From Flavobacterium marginilacus (GTDB lineage Bacteria > Bacteroidota > Bacteroidia > Flavobacteriales > Flavobacteriaceae): 64,000 nt of DNA. The translations under genes and the position numbers were made by a program. The notes under the pieces were generated by a model. The model did not search any database. It worked only from the letters and a program-made list of their open reading frames with translations, and was not told the origin of the DNA. Location of the stretch: assembly GCF_026870155.1 (NCBI RefSeq), contig NZ_CP113975.1, positions 4,774,001 to 4,838,000 on the forward strand, written 5' to 3'. Shown here in pieces: positions 1-7,889 of this stretch (positions are counted from its first letter, which is position 1; each line of letters starts with the position of its first letter).

Positions 1-181
1 GCTCCTGCAATGGAGATAATTGTTCATTTAAAGCATCAAATTTTAATTGATGTGCATTAATTGACTGCTGCAGGGAGTCAATGCTGATAGGTTTAATAGA
101 TTTAACGGAGTCATTTTCTACTTCTTGAGCATTAACCATACCAAATCCAGACAACATTAATGCAACTATAACTTTTTTCAT
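1..181 (-). CDS. Secreted protein of unknown function, N-terminal part only
   Basis: The reading frame starts at an ATG at 181 and runs off the left edge of the window, so only about 60 residues are visible. Residues 1-18 form a signal peptide (MKKVIVALMLSGFGMVNAQ), followed by a Ser/Asp/Gln-rich stretch with Leu spacing that could start a coiled coil. Its promoter region carries five 11-bp-phased TAACATT-like repeats, so I infer that it belongs to the regulon of the neighbouring PhoB-like regulator. A periplasmic or outer-membrane phosphate-related protein is possible, for example a porin with an N-terminal coiled coil, but this cannot be decided from the visible part. Confidence 0.6.
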   Translation of the reverse strand, partial: MKKVIVALMLSGFGMVNAQEVENDSVKSIKPISIDSLQQSINAHQLKFDALNEQLSPLQE

Positions 182-211
182 TTCTTTCTAATAAGAATGT
201 TAATTTTGCCG

Positions 212-277
212 CAAAGGTGATGCTGCAATGTTAAGTTAAAGTTAACACAATGTTATTTACATGATAATTTAATGTTA
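212..277 (-). promoter_or_regulatory. Pho-box-like operator (five 11-bp repeats) and -7 element
   Basis: Read on the minus strand, TAACATT (277-271), TATCATG (266-260), TAACATT (255-249), TAACTTT (244-238) and TAACATT (233-227) are spaced exactly 11 bp apart. After 7 nt comes CACCTTTG (219-212), one base from the TAnnTTTG -7 consensus. Repeats of 7 bp plus a 4-bp spacer are the known geometry of PhoB binding sites. The same layout occurs at 5591-5634. Confidence 0.6.
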
Positions 278-383
278 ATGAGGGTTTTCTTAAGTAAACT
301 AAAAATATTTTCCCTGCTTAAAATTCAGTTATATATTTGTATTTCAGTGTTTTAAATATTTGTTTTAATTTATTCTTAGATTA

Positions 384-1484
384 CTAAATCTTTAAATTTG
401 ATTTCTTTTTTAAACCTAATTGATCCGTAATAAATGTCTTTTCAAGCGTAAATGAAAAATCAGACCCTATTCCAAACTCACTTTCGACGTAAATTTTTTC
501 TTTATGCGCCTCAATAATATGTTTTACTATAGAAAGTCCTAATCCTGAACCTCCTTCAGTCCGCGAACCGCTTTTGTCTACTCTGTAAAACCGTTCAAAA
601 AGGCGCGGAATATTTTGTGCTTCTATTCCTTCTCCGTTGTCAGAAATGCGTACCAAAACTTTTTTATTGGTTAAATTAACAATAGAAACTTCTGTCAGGC
701 CGCCTTCTTTACCGTATTTAATGGAATTTACAATTAAATTTTCAACCACCTGCTGAATCTTGTCCTTGTCACCGTTTACAAAAATGGGCTGCAGATGATC
801 ATTTTCAAAAGATAAAGTGACATTCTTTTTATCGGCTTTCATTTCCAACAAATCAAAAACATTCTGAATCAGTTTAACAATATCAAATTTTGTAAATTCA
901 AGATTCAGATCTCCCGATTCTAATTTGGTAATCATATCCAGATCTTCAACGATATAAATCAATCGTTCAACACCTTTTTCGGCACGTTTCAAATATTTTT
1001 TTCTGATGGATTTATCTTCCATCGCACCGTCAATGAGTGTTGACAGATAACCCTGAACTGTAAACAGCGGTGTTTTTAGCTCATGAGAAACATTTCCTAA
1101 AAACTCTCTTCGATATTCCTCACGTATCTGCAGCATTTCTATTTCCAGCTTTTTATCCGTTGCAAATTTCTTAACCTCTCTAGTAAGAGTTTCCATATCG
1201 GTAGTGATCGGCTTATTGATAAAAGTGCTGGATTCTAATAATGATACATCATCGTATATTTTTTTTACTCTGCGGTAGATAAAACGCTCAACTCGATACT
1301 GAAGTACAAAAAAAGAAAACACATATACAAAAAACAGGCTGATAAAACCGAACAGGAGCATTTTGCTAAATGAAGGCCTATACAGTATTGAAGACAGGAT
1401 CATGCAAAATCCAGAGACAAACAAACTGATATACAATGCTGATTTTATAGCAAACTTGTAACTTTTTTTGAAACTAATATTCAT
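384..1484 (-). CDS. phoR: PhoR-like sensor histidine kinase
   Basis: This is an inner-membrane two-component sensor of 366 aa. Two hydrophobic segments (about residues 14-34 and 42-61) are separated by only a few residues, so there is almost no periplasmic sensor domain. That fits PhoR-type kinases, which sense through partners. A linker (65-120) leads to the DHp helix with phospho-acceptor His134 in NVSHELKTP, then the HATPase domain with N box (NLIVNSIKYG), G1 (DNGEGI), F box (RLFERFYRVD) and G2 (GGSGLGLSIV). It lies downstream of the response regulator on the same strand, separated by 194 nt that may hold its own promoter. The Pho assignment rests on the regulator next door and the phased repeats nearby; the kinase class itself is certain. 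Confidence 0.85.
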   Translation of the reverse strand: MNISFKKSYKFAIKSALYISLFVSGFCMILSSILYRPSFSKMLLFGFISLFFVYVFSFFVLQYRVERFIYRRVKKIYDDVSLLESSTFINKPITTDMETLTREVKKFATDKKLEIEMLQIREEYRREFLGNVSHELKTPLFTVQGYLSTLIDGAMEDKSIRKKYLKRAEKGVERLIYIVEDLDMITKLESGDLNLEFTKFDIVKLIQNVFDLLEMKADKKNVTLSFENDHLQPIFVNGDKDKIQQVVENLIVNSIKYGKEGGLTEVSIVNLTNKKVLVRISDNGEGIEAQNIPRLFERFYRVDKSGSRTEGGSGLGLSIVKHIIEAHKEKIYVESEFGIGSDFSFTLEKTFITDQLGLKKKSNLKI

Positions 1485-1678
1485 TATTGATTTTGTGCGC
1501 GCATTATGGTTATTGAAAAGATTTTTAACTAAGATTCAAAGCTTCTAAGTTAAAAAAGTTTTATTACCTTTTCAAAACGTCAATATATTGATTATTGATA
1601 TTCGGGATGATTAATTATTTTACAAAATTTATGTATCGCTGATAAAATCAGATGATTTAAAATTTATGAGCTAAAAAA

Positions 1679-2362
1679 CTAAACTTCAAATTTATACCCT
1701 ACCCCTTTAATGGTTTTAAACAGATCATCACCTATTTTTTCGCGAAGCTTTCTAATGTGAACATCAATAGTTCTTCCTCCAACTACAACATCATTACCCC
1801 ATACCTTATCAAGAATCTCTTCTCTTTTAAATACTTTTCCAGGTTTAGATGCTAATAAATAGAATAATTCAAACTCTTTTCTTGGTAAAGCAATTTCAAA
1901 ATTATCCTTAACTATTTTATATTCCTCACGGTTAATTTCGATACCGCCTACATTTAGCGTTTCACTGCTTTGATCCTGCTCTTTTAATCTTCTTAACAAA
2001 GCCTTTACCTTACTGACCAATAATTTGGGCTTTATCGGTTTGGTAATATAATCATCGGCACCGGCATCAAATCCTGCCACTTGAGAGTAATCCTCATTTC
2101 GTGCTGTCAGGAATGTAATGATAACATTATTCAGTTCAGGAATTTTTCTAATATTTTCACAAGCCTCCATGCCGTCCATTTCGGGCATCATTACATCCAT
2201 TATAATAAGACTTGGAATTTCTTTTCTAGCTTTCTCAACGGCTTCTTTACCATTAGCAGCTGTTACAATCTGATATCCTTCCTGCGCTAAATTATAGCCA
2301 ACAATTTCTAAAACATCTGGTTCATCATCAACCAGAAGAATCTTTGTATTTCTTTTCTTCAT
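1679..2362 (-). CDS. phoB: PhoB-like response regulator (OmpR family)
   Basis: This is a DNA-binding response regulator of 227 aa. The receiver domain (about 6-122) has the acidic pair DDE at 12-14, phospho-acceptor Asp56 in IIMDVMMPEMDG, and the conserved Lys in YITKPIKP. The C-terminal winged helix (about 135-227) has the OmpR/PhoB pattern, including RTIDVHIRKLREKIG and the final KGVGYKF. It is divergent from a TonB-dependent receptor (2605) and sits upstream of the kinase. It is the likely reader of the TAACNNN repeats phased at 11 bp at 227-277 and 5591-5619. Other OmpR-family roles are possible, but the repeat geometry favours Pho. Confidence 0.85.
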   Translation of the reverse strand: MKKRNTKILLVDDEPDVLEIVGYNLAQEGYQIVTAANGKEAVEKARKEIPSLIIMDVMMPEMDGMEACENIRKIPELNNVIITFLTARNEDYSQVAGFDAGADDYITKPIKPKLLVSKVKALLRRLKEQDQSSETLNVGGIEINREEYKIVKDNFEIALPRKEFELFYLLASKPGKVFKREEILDKVWGNDVVVGGRTIDVHIRKLREKIGDDLFKTIKGVGYKFEV

Positions 2363-2537
2363 AATTCAATAACAATAAATCAAGCTTTTTTTATTGTACA
2401 AACCTCGTTATTAGCATACAATCACTTTTTACTGCAATGTAAAAGTACTAATAAACTGCAAGTATCAATACAAAAAAAGCTGACTTAACCTTAATTTAAT
2501 ATGGTAACAATTTCATAAAGATTCTGACATTGATTGA

Positions 2538-2570
2538 TAACCCGTGCTTAACACAAAGACTATAATCCTG
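2538..2570 (+). promoter_or_regulatory. Possible weak Pho box and -7 element of the receptor gene
   Basis: TAACCCG (2538-2544) and TAACACA (2549-2555) are 11 bp apart. Seven nt further is TAATCCTG (2563-2570), which matches TAnnTTTG at four of its six fixed positions. A second 11-bp pair, TAACCTT and TAATATG, lies at 2486-2503 but is out of phase. The layout copies the stronger site at 5591-5634, but with only two good repeats this one could be chance. Confidence 0.35.
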
Positions 2571-2604
2571 CCATTTATTTGCAGAAAATTAAATACTACT
2601 TAAA

Positions 2605-5379
2605 ATGAAATTAAAATTTCTATTGTTTACACTATTTATCTGTGTTATTGGTTTTGCACAAAATACTGGAACCATAACAGGTGTTTTATTAGACAAAGAT
2701 TCGAACAATCAGCCGTTACCTTTTGCAAATGTTGTAATAAAAGGAACAAAAATTGGTGTTAATACTGATGCTGAAGGAAAATATACAATTAAAACTGCTC
2801 CGGGAAATTACATAGTTCAATTCAGCTTTTTGGGTTATGAATCTGTAGAATCTCCTGTTACTGTTGCTGCAAACCAAACGGTTACATTAGATAGTTCTCT
2901 GGGATCTGGAAGTTACAAACTAAAAGACGTAGTAATCAAAACCAGTACCGGCGGAAGAGAAAAAGAAACCGCTTTATTATTGGAACAAAAAAATGCAATT
3001 GAAATGAAACAAGTTATTGGTGCTCAAGAGCTATCAAGAAAAGGAGTTTCTGATGCAGCTGCAGCAGTTGTAAAAACTTCGGGTGTAGCAAAATCTGAAG
3101 GAGTAAATAACGTTTTTGTACGTGGACTAGGTGATCGTTATAATTCAACTTCCCTAAACGGTTTACCCCTTCCTTCTGAAGATCCTTTATACAAAAATAT
3201 TTCTTTGGATTTCTTTCAATCAAACATTATTAAAAACATCAACATTAACAAAACATTTGGGGCTAATCTAAGTGGTGATAATTCTGGAGCAAATATTGAT
3301 ATTTCTTCAAAAGAATTAAATGAATCAAAATTACTAATTGTTTCTGCTGGTGGAGGATTTAACACTAACGCTGCTTCAGCGAAAAACTTTTCTGTAGCCG
3401 ATGGAGCATACAACTATTTTGGATTTCTTAAAAATGGAAGAAACCTACCAATTACTGATTTAACTCAATACACATTTAATTCAAGTTTGAAAACAAACAG
3501 TGTTTCAACACCAATTAACGAAAACTTTAACATTGTTGCAGGCGGAAAATTCAATGTGGGAAAAAACAATAATACACTTTCGCTTTTTGGAGTAGCAAGC
3601 AATACGAATGACTATACTTATAAAACAGGTTTCGTAGGGCAAGCTACAAATACAGGTGATTACCAACAAAGAATGAACATGGAGCGTGCTGATTACAAAA
3701 CCACGCAAACAATACTTGGGAATGTAAAATATAAGTATCAAAAAGGATATATTTCTGCAAACTCACTCTTCATACATAATAATTCACAATATGTTGGAAA
3801 ATATTTAGGATATCATAAAGACATCAATGATAATCTTGGGGCTGAATCTGCTGAAAACTCACTAATAGTACGTCAGCAAAACAACAACAACATCATGCTT
3901 TCTAACCAATTATTGTCGGAATATAAATTTAATGATAAAATCAGCATTAATGCAGGAGCTGTTTACAGTACTGTTCGCGGAACTGAACCAGACCGAAAAA
4001 CAAATGCATATGCAAAGAACACATCTGGAAACTACATCCTAAGTTCAAATTCACCTGGAGACAACAATCGTTATTTTTCTACATTGGACGAAAATGACTT
4101 TGGTGCAAACGCTGAAGCTGTTTACAAAATTAATCCAAATGCAGATAAACAAATACAAATTGTCTTTGGCGGGAATTATAGAAAAACAGACCGTACCTTC
4201 AATTTTACTGAAATAGATTTCCAACAAGGCGGCTTAGCTATCGATCCTAACAATCCAGATGCAGTACTGAATCAAGCAAATCTTAATGCTGGTGCATTCA
4301 ATCTTATTACTTTATGGAACAATTCTAACTTAAACCCAATGTATTACATTGGTAATCGTAATATCGCAGCAGGTTACGCACAAGTAGTTTACCCTGTTAA
4401 CGAAAAACTTACGTTGCAGCTTGGTTTAAGAAACGAAAATATAAAACAAACAATTAACTGGGACACCAACATTACCAGTACAGTAACAGATTTAACTACG
4501 GCACCATCAATTATCGATAAAAAATATGTATTACCAAGTGCAAACCTAAAATACAGTTTTAACGAGAAAAACACAATACGTATTTCTGCAAGTAAAACAT
4601 ACACAATGCCACAGTTTAAAGAAATGGCAAACTTCCTGTACAGCGATGTAAACTTTAACGAACGTGGAAATCCTTATTTAACTCCTTCTACAGTATATAA
4701 TGGAGATATTAAATATGATTACTACCTATCTAAAAAAGAAATTATTTCGGTAGGAGCTTACTACAAATTTATACAGGATCCAATCTTAAGAATGATTATG
4801 AATACACCTGGACTTGATTATTCTTATGTTAACACTAACAAAGCTTATGTTGCAGGTGCTGAAATTGAAGTACGCAAAACATTATATAGTATTGAAAGTG
4901 AAAAACATAAAAACGAATTCAATTTCGGATTAAATGCTTCATATTTATATAGTAAAGAAGATCAAACGGATGTAACAACCGGTCTTGTATCTGCCACTTT
5001 TACCCATAATACAGGTAAAATGCAAGGAGCAGCACCATTACTAGTAAATTCAGACATCAGCTTTAGCACAGATTCAGAAAACACTACCTTTTTATCTACC
5101 TTGGTGTTTAATTATTTCTATGATAAAGTATATTCAGTAGGAACAACAGGTCGTGAAAATCTTATTGAAAGAGCAGTTCCAACGTTAGATTTCATTAATC
5201 GCTTTGAATTTAAAAAAAGTAAAATGACCTTAAGCCTTGGTGCTCGTAACATACTTAATCCAAAATTCAGACTTACACAGCAAGCTACATCTAACATAAC
5301 TGGCTTAACTCAAGATGTACTAATCAGCAGCTATCGCAAAGGAGCAATTATTTCGATGGGACTTAACTGGCAATTATAA
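2605..5379 (+). CDS. TonB-dependent receptor with N-terminal carboxypeptidase-like domain
   Basis: This is an outer-membrane active transporter of 924 aa. It has a signal peptide (about 1-18, ending FAQ), a carboxypeptidase-D regulatory-like domain (about 20-100, with PLPFANVVIKGTKIG and GKYTIKTAPGNY), a plug (about 120-240, with NNVFVRGLGDRYN and GANIDISSKE) and a beta-barrel ending in alternating hydrophobic residues and MGLNWQL. There is no STN domain, so it should not signal through FecR. It is divergent from the PhoB-like gene and followed by a beta-helix lipoprotein that has its own promoter. I infer a phosphorus-related substrate from this context, but nothing in the protein identifies the ligand. 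Confidence 0.88.
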   Translation: MKLKFLLFTLFICVIGFAQNTGTITGVLLDKDSNNQPLPFANVVIKGTKIGVNTDAEGKYTIKTAPGNYIVQFSFLGYESVESPVTVAANQTVTLDSSLGSGSYKLKDVVIKTSTGGREKETALLLEQKNAIEMKQVIGAQELSRKGVSDAAAAVVKTSGVAKSEGVNNVFVRGLGDRYNSTSLNGLPLPSEDPLYKNISLDFFQSNIIKNININKTFGANLSGDNSGANIDISSKELNESKLLIVSAGGGFNTNAASAKNFSVADGAYNYFGFLKNGRNLPITDLTQYTFNSSLKTNSVSTPINENFNIVAGGKFNVGKNNNTLSLFGVASNTNDYTYKTGFVGQATNTGDYQQRMNMERADYKTTQTILGNVKYKYQKGYISANSLFIHNNSQYVGKYLGYHKDINDNLGAESAENSLIVRQQNNNNIMLSNQLLSEYKFNDKISINAGAVYSTVRGTEPDRKTNAYAKNTSGNYILSSNSPGDNNRYFSTLDENDFGANAEAVYKINPNADKQIQIVFGGNYRKTDRTFNFTEIDFQQGGLAIDPNNPDAVLNQANLNAGAFNLITLWNNSNLNPMYYIGNRNIAAGYAQVVYPVNEKLTLQLGLRNENIKQTINWDTNITSTVTDLTTAPSIIDKKYVLPSANLKYSFNEKNTIRISASKTYTMPQFKEMANFLYSDVNFNERGNPYLTPSTVYNGDIKYDYYLSKKEIISVGAYYKFIQDPILRMIMNTPGLDYSYVNTNKAYVAGAEIEVRKTLYSIESEKHKNEFNFGLNASYLYSKEDQTDVTTGLVSATFTHNTGKMQGAAPLLVNSDISFSTDSENTTFLSTLVFNYFYDKVYSVGTTGRENLIERAVPTLDFINRFEFKKSKMTLSLGARNILNPKFRLTQQATSNITGLTQDVLISSYRKGAIISMGLNWQL

Positions 5380-5590
5380 TTTAAAAATCAATTTAAATAA
5401 CAAATCGCTGTTTTACTGATAGAAAACAACAGCATAGAGTAAGGAAAATAATTTCAATATTAGTTCGCAAACAAATTTGAATTGAACTAAAACACATACA
5501 CATTTGTCAAGCTAATAGTTTATTAATTAAAAAAAAATCTATAATACAAACAACGAAGTTTATTGAAGCTTTATAAAAATTACAATATCA

Positions 5591-5634
5591 TAACCAGCCT
5601 TTAACCCCTTAATAACATTAGGTAAATATATTTG
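5591..5634 (+). promoter_or_regulatory. Pho-box-like operator (three 11-bp repeats) and -7 element
   Basis: TAACCAG (5591-5597), TAACCCC (5602-5608) and TAACATT (5613-5619) are spaced exactly 11 bp apart. After 7 nt (5620-5626) comes a perfect -7 element TATATTTG (5627-5634). The repeat unit, the 11-bp phase and the 7-nt gap are the same as at 212-277. This puts the beta-helix lipoprotein on its own regulated promoter, with a 5' leader of roughly 30 nt. Confidence 0.6.
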
Positions 5635-5668
5635 CAAAGGATTTAAAAAACGATTCAAAAAACAAAAA

Positions 5669-7021
5669 ATGAAAAAAATGAAAAAATTTCTTATGCTTGC
5701 TATTGCAGCATCAATAGTAGCTTCTTGTAGTAGCGACGACAACGGTTCTGATACTAATACTGAAACAAAAGACGGATACATATCATCACTAAAAGATCCT
5801 GATTATGATGTATCAAACCTAAAAGGAAAAATAAATGCAGATATTACACTACCTGCTGGAAACTATACGCTAACAGGTCGTTTAATTGTAGTTGATGGTG
5901 CAACACTAACGGTTAGCCCAGGTGCTAAATTTATTGCAACTGCTACTGCAGGAACTGCAGCAACAAGTATCTCTGTAGAAGTATTACGCGGAGGTAAAAT
6001 TAATGCTGTAGGTACTATTGCTGCTCCAATCGTTTTCACTTCTGCAAACAAAAAACCAGGTGACTGGATGGGTGTTTTCCTTTGTGGAAAAGCAACACTT
6101 GTAAATGCTGCTACAGGAACACGTGACGGGTCATTCACTCAAACAACAGAACTAGGAGACGAGCTTTACGGTGGTAATGATGATGCTGATTCATCAGGAC
6201 GTTTAGAGTATGTAGAAATTGGTTACGCTGGTGCTCGTGTTAACGCTACAAAAGAAGGTAACAACCTTTCACTTTATGCACAAGGTACAGGAACTGTTCT
6301 TAAAAATCTTTACTTACACGATGGTTCTGATGATAATATCGAATTCTTCGGAGGTCGTGTAAATGTTGAAAATGCACTTGTTGTAAACTCTGCTGATGAC
6401 ACTTTTGACTGGTGTTTAGGTTGGAGTGGTACAGCTAAAAACATTATTGAGGTGCGTGAAGCAGGATTTACTGACATCACTAATGGTTCTGGAATGATGG
6501 AAGGTGACGGTGGATTTGCTGACCTTGCTTCTACTCCAGCTATAACAACTAACTTATCTAACCCTACATTCACTAACCTTTCTGTAGGTGTGTATAATGC
6601 AAATGGAGTTGATTCAGGCTCTACAAGCGGTGCAGCTTATGCACTTCGTGCTGGTTTTACTTACCGTACGGGCTGTAAAATTACTATACAAAATGCAAAA
6701 GTAATTTGGGGTACTGTAGCTGCTAACCCAGTAAATGGATTAATTAAATTCAACGACGGTACAGGACCAGCTCTTGCTGCAAATGTTAACATAAGCATGA
6801 ACTATAATGGAGTTGATTTCAGAACAATAGCAGGTGTAACTACATCTCCTGACAGCCCAAATCCTGGTGCTAACTACAACTTAAATGGTGCGTATCCAGC
6901 ATATTTAATTGGTGACTTCCAAAAACTAGTTTTCAATGCAACTACTAATACAGGTGCTGATAAATCAGTTTTCGCTTGGACAAATTACGACTTCGCGACT
7001 AAAGCTCCTGGTCTATTTTAA
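5669..7021 (+). CDS. Surface or periplasmic lipoprotein, probably a right-handed beta-helix
   Basis: This protein of 450 aa starts with a short charged segment and a lipobox ending in ASCSSDDNGSD, so it is a lipoprotein. The acidic residues after the Cys resemble the lipoprotein export signal for surface display in this phylum. The body is rich in Gly, Asn, Thr and Val in short repeated strands (LTVSPGAKF, SVEVLRGGKINAVGT, IEFFGGRVNVENALVVNSADD), as in right-handed parallel beta-helices. I see no catalytic motif. It follows a TonB-dependent receptor, has a Pho-like operator and ends at a strong terminator. It may bind a phosphorus compound or partner the receptor. An ATG at 5678 is an equally good start. 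Confidence 0.75.
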   Translation: MKKMKKFLMLAIAASIVASCSSDDNGSDTNTETKDGYISSLKDPDYDVSNLKGKINADITLPAGNYTLTGRLIVVDGATLTVSPGAKFIATATAGTAATSISVEVLRGGKINAVGTIAAPIVFTSANKKPGDWMGVFLCGKATLVNAATGTRDGSFTQTTELGDELYGGNDDADSSGRLEYVEIGYAGARVNATKEGNNLSLYAQGTGTVLKNLYLHDGSDDNIEFFGGRVNVENALVVNSADDTFDWCLGWSGTAKNIIEVREAGFTDITNGSGMMEGDGGFADLASTPAITTNLSNPTFTNLSVGVYNANGVDSGSTSGAAYALRAGFTYRTGCKITIQNAKVIWGTVAANPVNGLIKFNDGTGPALAANVNISMNYNGVDFRTIAGVTTSPDSPNPGANYNLNGAYPAYLIGDFQKLVFNATTNTGADKSVFAWTNYDFATKAPGLF

Positions 7022-7049
7022 TAAGTTCTTAAAACAATATTTAGCATTA

Positions 7050-7085
7050 AATCCTTCGGAAATATTTTCGAAGGATTTTTTGTTT
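7050..7085 (+). terminator. Rho-independent terminator after the beta-helix lipoprotein
   Basis: The inverted repeat AATCCTTCG / CGAAGGATT (7050-7077) is followed by a T run. Confidence 0.85.
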
Positions 7086-7349
7086 AGTATAATGCTAAAA
7101 AAATATTCTCTTAAAGCGTTCATTAATACATAATAAATTCAAATACTTATAAATTTAAGATGTTTTTTGGCGTAATTTTTGAAATCTTTAGTTTACTTGC
7201 TACAATGAATTATCTAACGAAAACAAACTAATTTAACTAGACCTTTATTATCAAAAACGACAACTGAATCAGGAGCTTCATTAACAGCTGGAGCATGGAC
7301 TACAGTTGACGGGGTTAGTTTAATAAAATAAACTTCAGTTAAAAAAACA
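7086..7349. other. Intergenic stretch with a possible gene remnant
   Basis: There is no intact gene between the terminator at 7050 and the T9SS mini-protein at 7428. A short open frame with no start codon (about 7217-7331, plus strand) ends in a protein-like stretch (SGASLTAGAWTTVDGVSLIK) and a stop, and is followed by its own terminator at 7353. This looks like the tail of a deleted gene, but the similarity to protein is only by eye. Confidence 0.35.
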
Positions 7350-7352
7350 TTA

Positions 7353-7385
7353 AAAACATCCTAATTCAATAGGATGTTTTTTTTG
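7353..7385 (+). terminator. Rho-independent terminator behind the gene remnant
   Basis: The stem AAACATCCTA / TAGGATGTTT has a 6-nt loop and is followed by eight T. No intact gene precedes it, which supports a lost gene here. Confidence 0.8.
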
Positions 7386-7427
7386 TATTAAACTTTTTTA
7401 TATCTTTACTGTAACAAACTCAAGCTG

Positions 7428-7763
7428 ATGGTAAAAAACTACTTTTATATTACTCTCTTAGTGGCTATTTTTTTTACAACTGGTGCTCAGGCACAAGATA
7501 ATAAACAGCCGAAAACACAAGAAGATTCTTCAATTGAAGGGTTAAGTTTGTACCCAAATCCTGTGTCTGCCGGTAAAGTTTATATTACTTCTAAGAAAGA
7601 CTCAGAAAAAGAGATCATCATCTTTGATGTTTTAGGAAAAAAAGTACTGCAGACTACAATTAGCACTAAAGAACTAAATATCTCAAATTTATCCCCTGGG
7701 ATTTATATCATAAAAATAACAGAAGAAGGTTCAACTAGCAGCAGAAAACTAATAGTACAGTAA
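7428..7763 (+). CDS. Small secreted protein made almost only of a T9SS type A sorting domain
   Basis: This 111-aa protein has a signal peptide (about 1-22, ending GAQAQ), a linker of about 15 residues, and a complete type A C-terminal domain of the type IX secretion system. The domain runs from LSLYPNPVSAGKVYI (YPNP motif) through FDVLGKKV and LSPGIYIIKI to the terminal KLIV. There is practically no passenger domain. A near-consensus -7 element TATCTTTA lies at 7401-7408, so the gene is transcribed alone. Such mini-cargo proteins occur in flavobacteria, but no function is known to me. Confidence 0.8.
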   Translation: MVKNYFYITLLVAIFFTTGAQAQDNKQPKTQEDSSIEGLSLYPNPVSAGKVYITSKKDSEKEIIIFDVLGKKVLQTTISTKELNISNLSPGIYIIKITEEGSTSSRKLIVQ

Positions 7764-7868
7764 TTCTTCACAATACAGCAGCAAAAGTTCCATTTTTATG
7801 TGGAACTTTTTTTTTGCCTTTTTTTTAAAACCATAAACATCAAAACTAAAAAAAGCATCGAAAAACAA

Positions 7869-7876
7869 TACCTTTG
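7869..7876 (+). promoter_or_regulatory. -7 promoter element of the LuxE-like gene
   Basis: TACCTTTG matches the Bacteroidota consensus TAnnTTTG. Transcription would start near 7883, just before the TTG codon at 7890, so the upstream in-frame ATG at 7800 would lie outside the transcript. No convincing -33 TTG is visible. Confidence 0.5.
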
Positions 7877-7889
7877 CAAAAAAAAGAAC

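Noticed and set aside
7800..7889. N-terminal extension of the LuxE-like protein from ATG 7800
   Set aside because: It is low-complexity and lies upstream of the -7 element, so it would not be transcribed.
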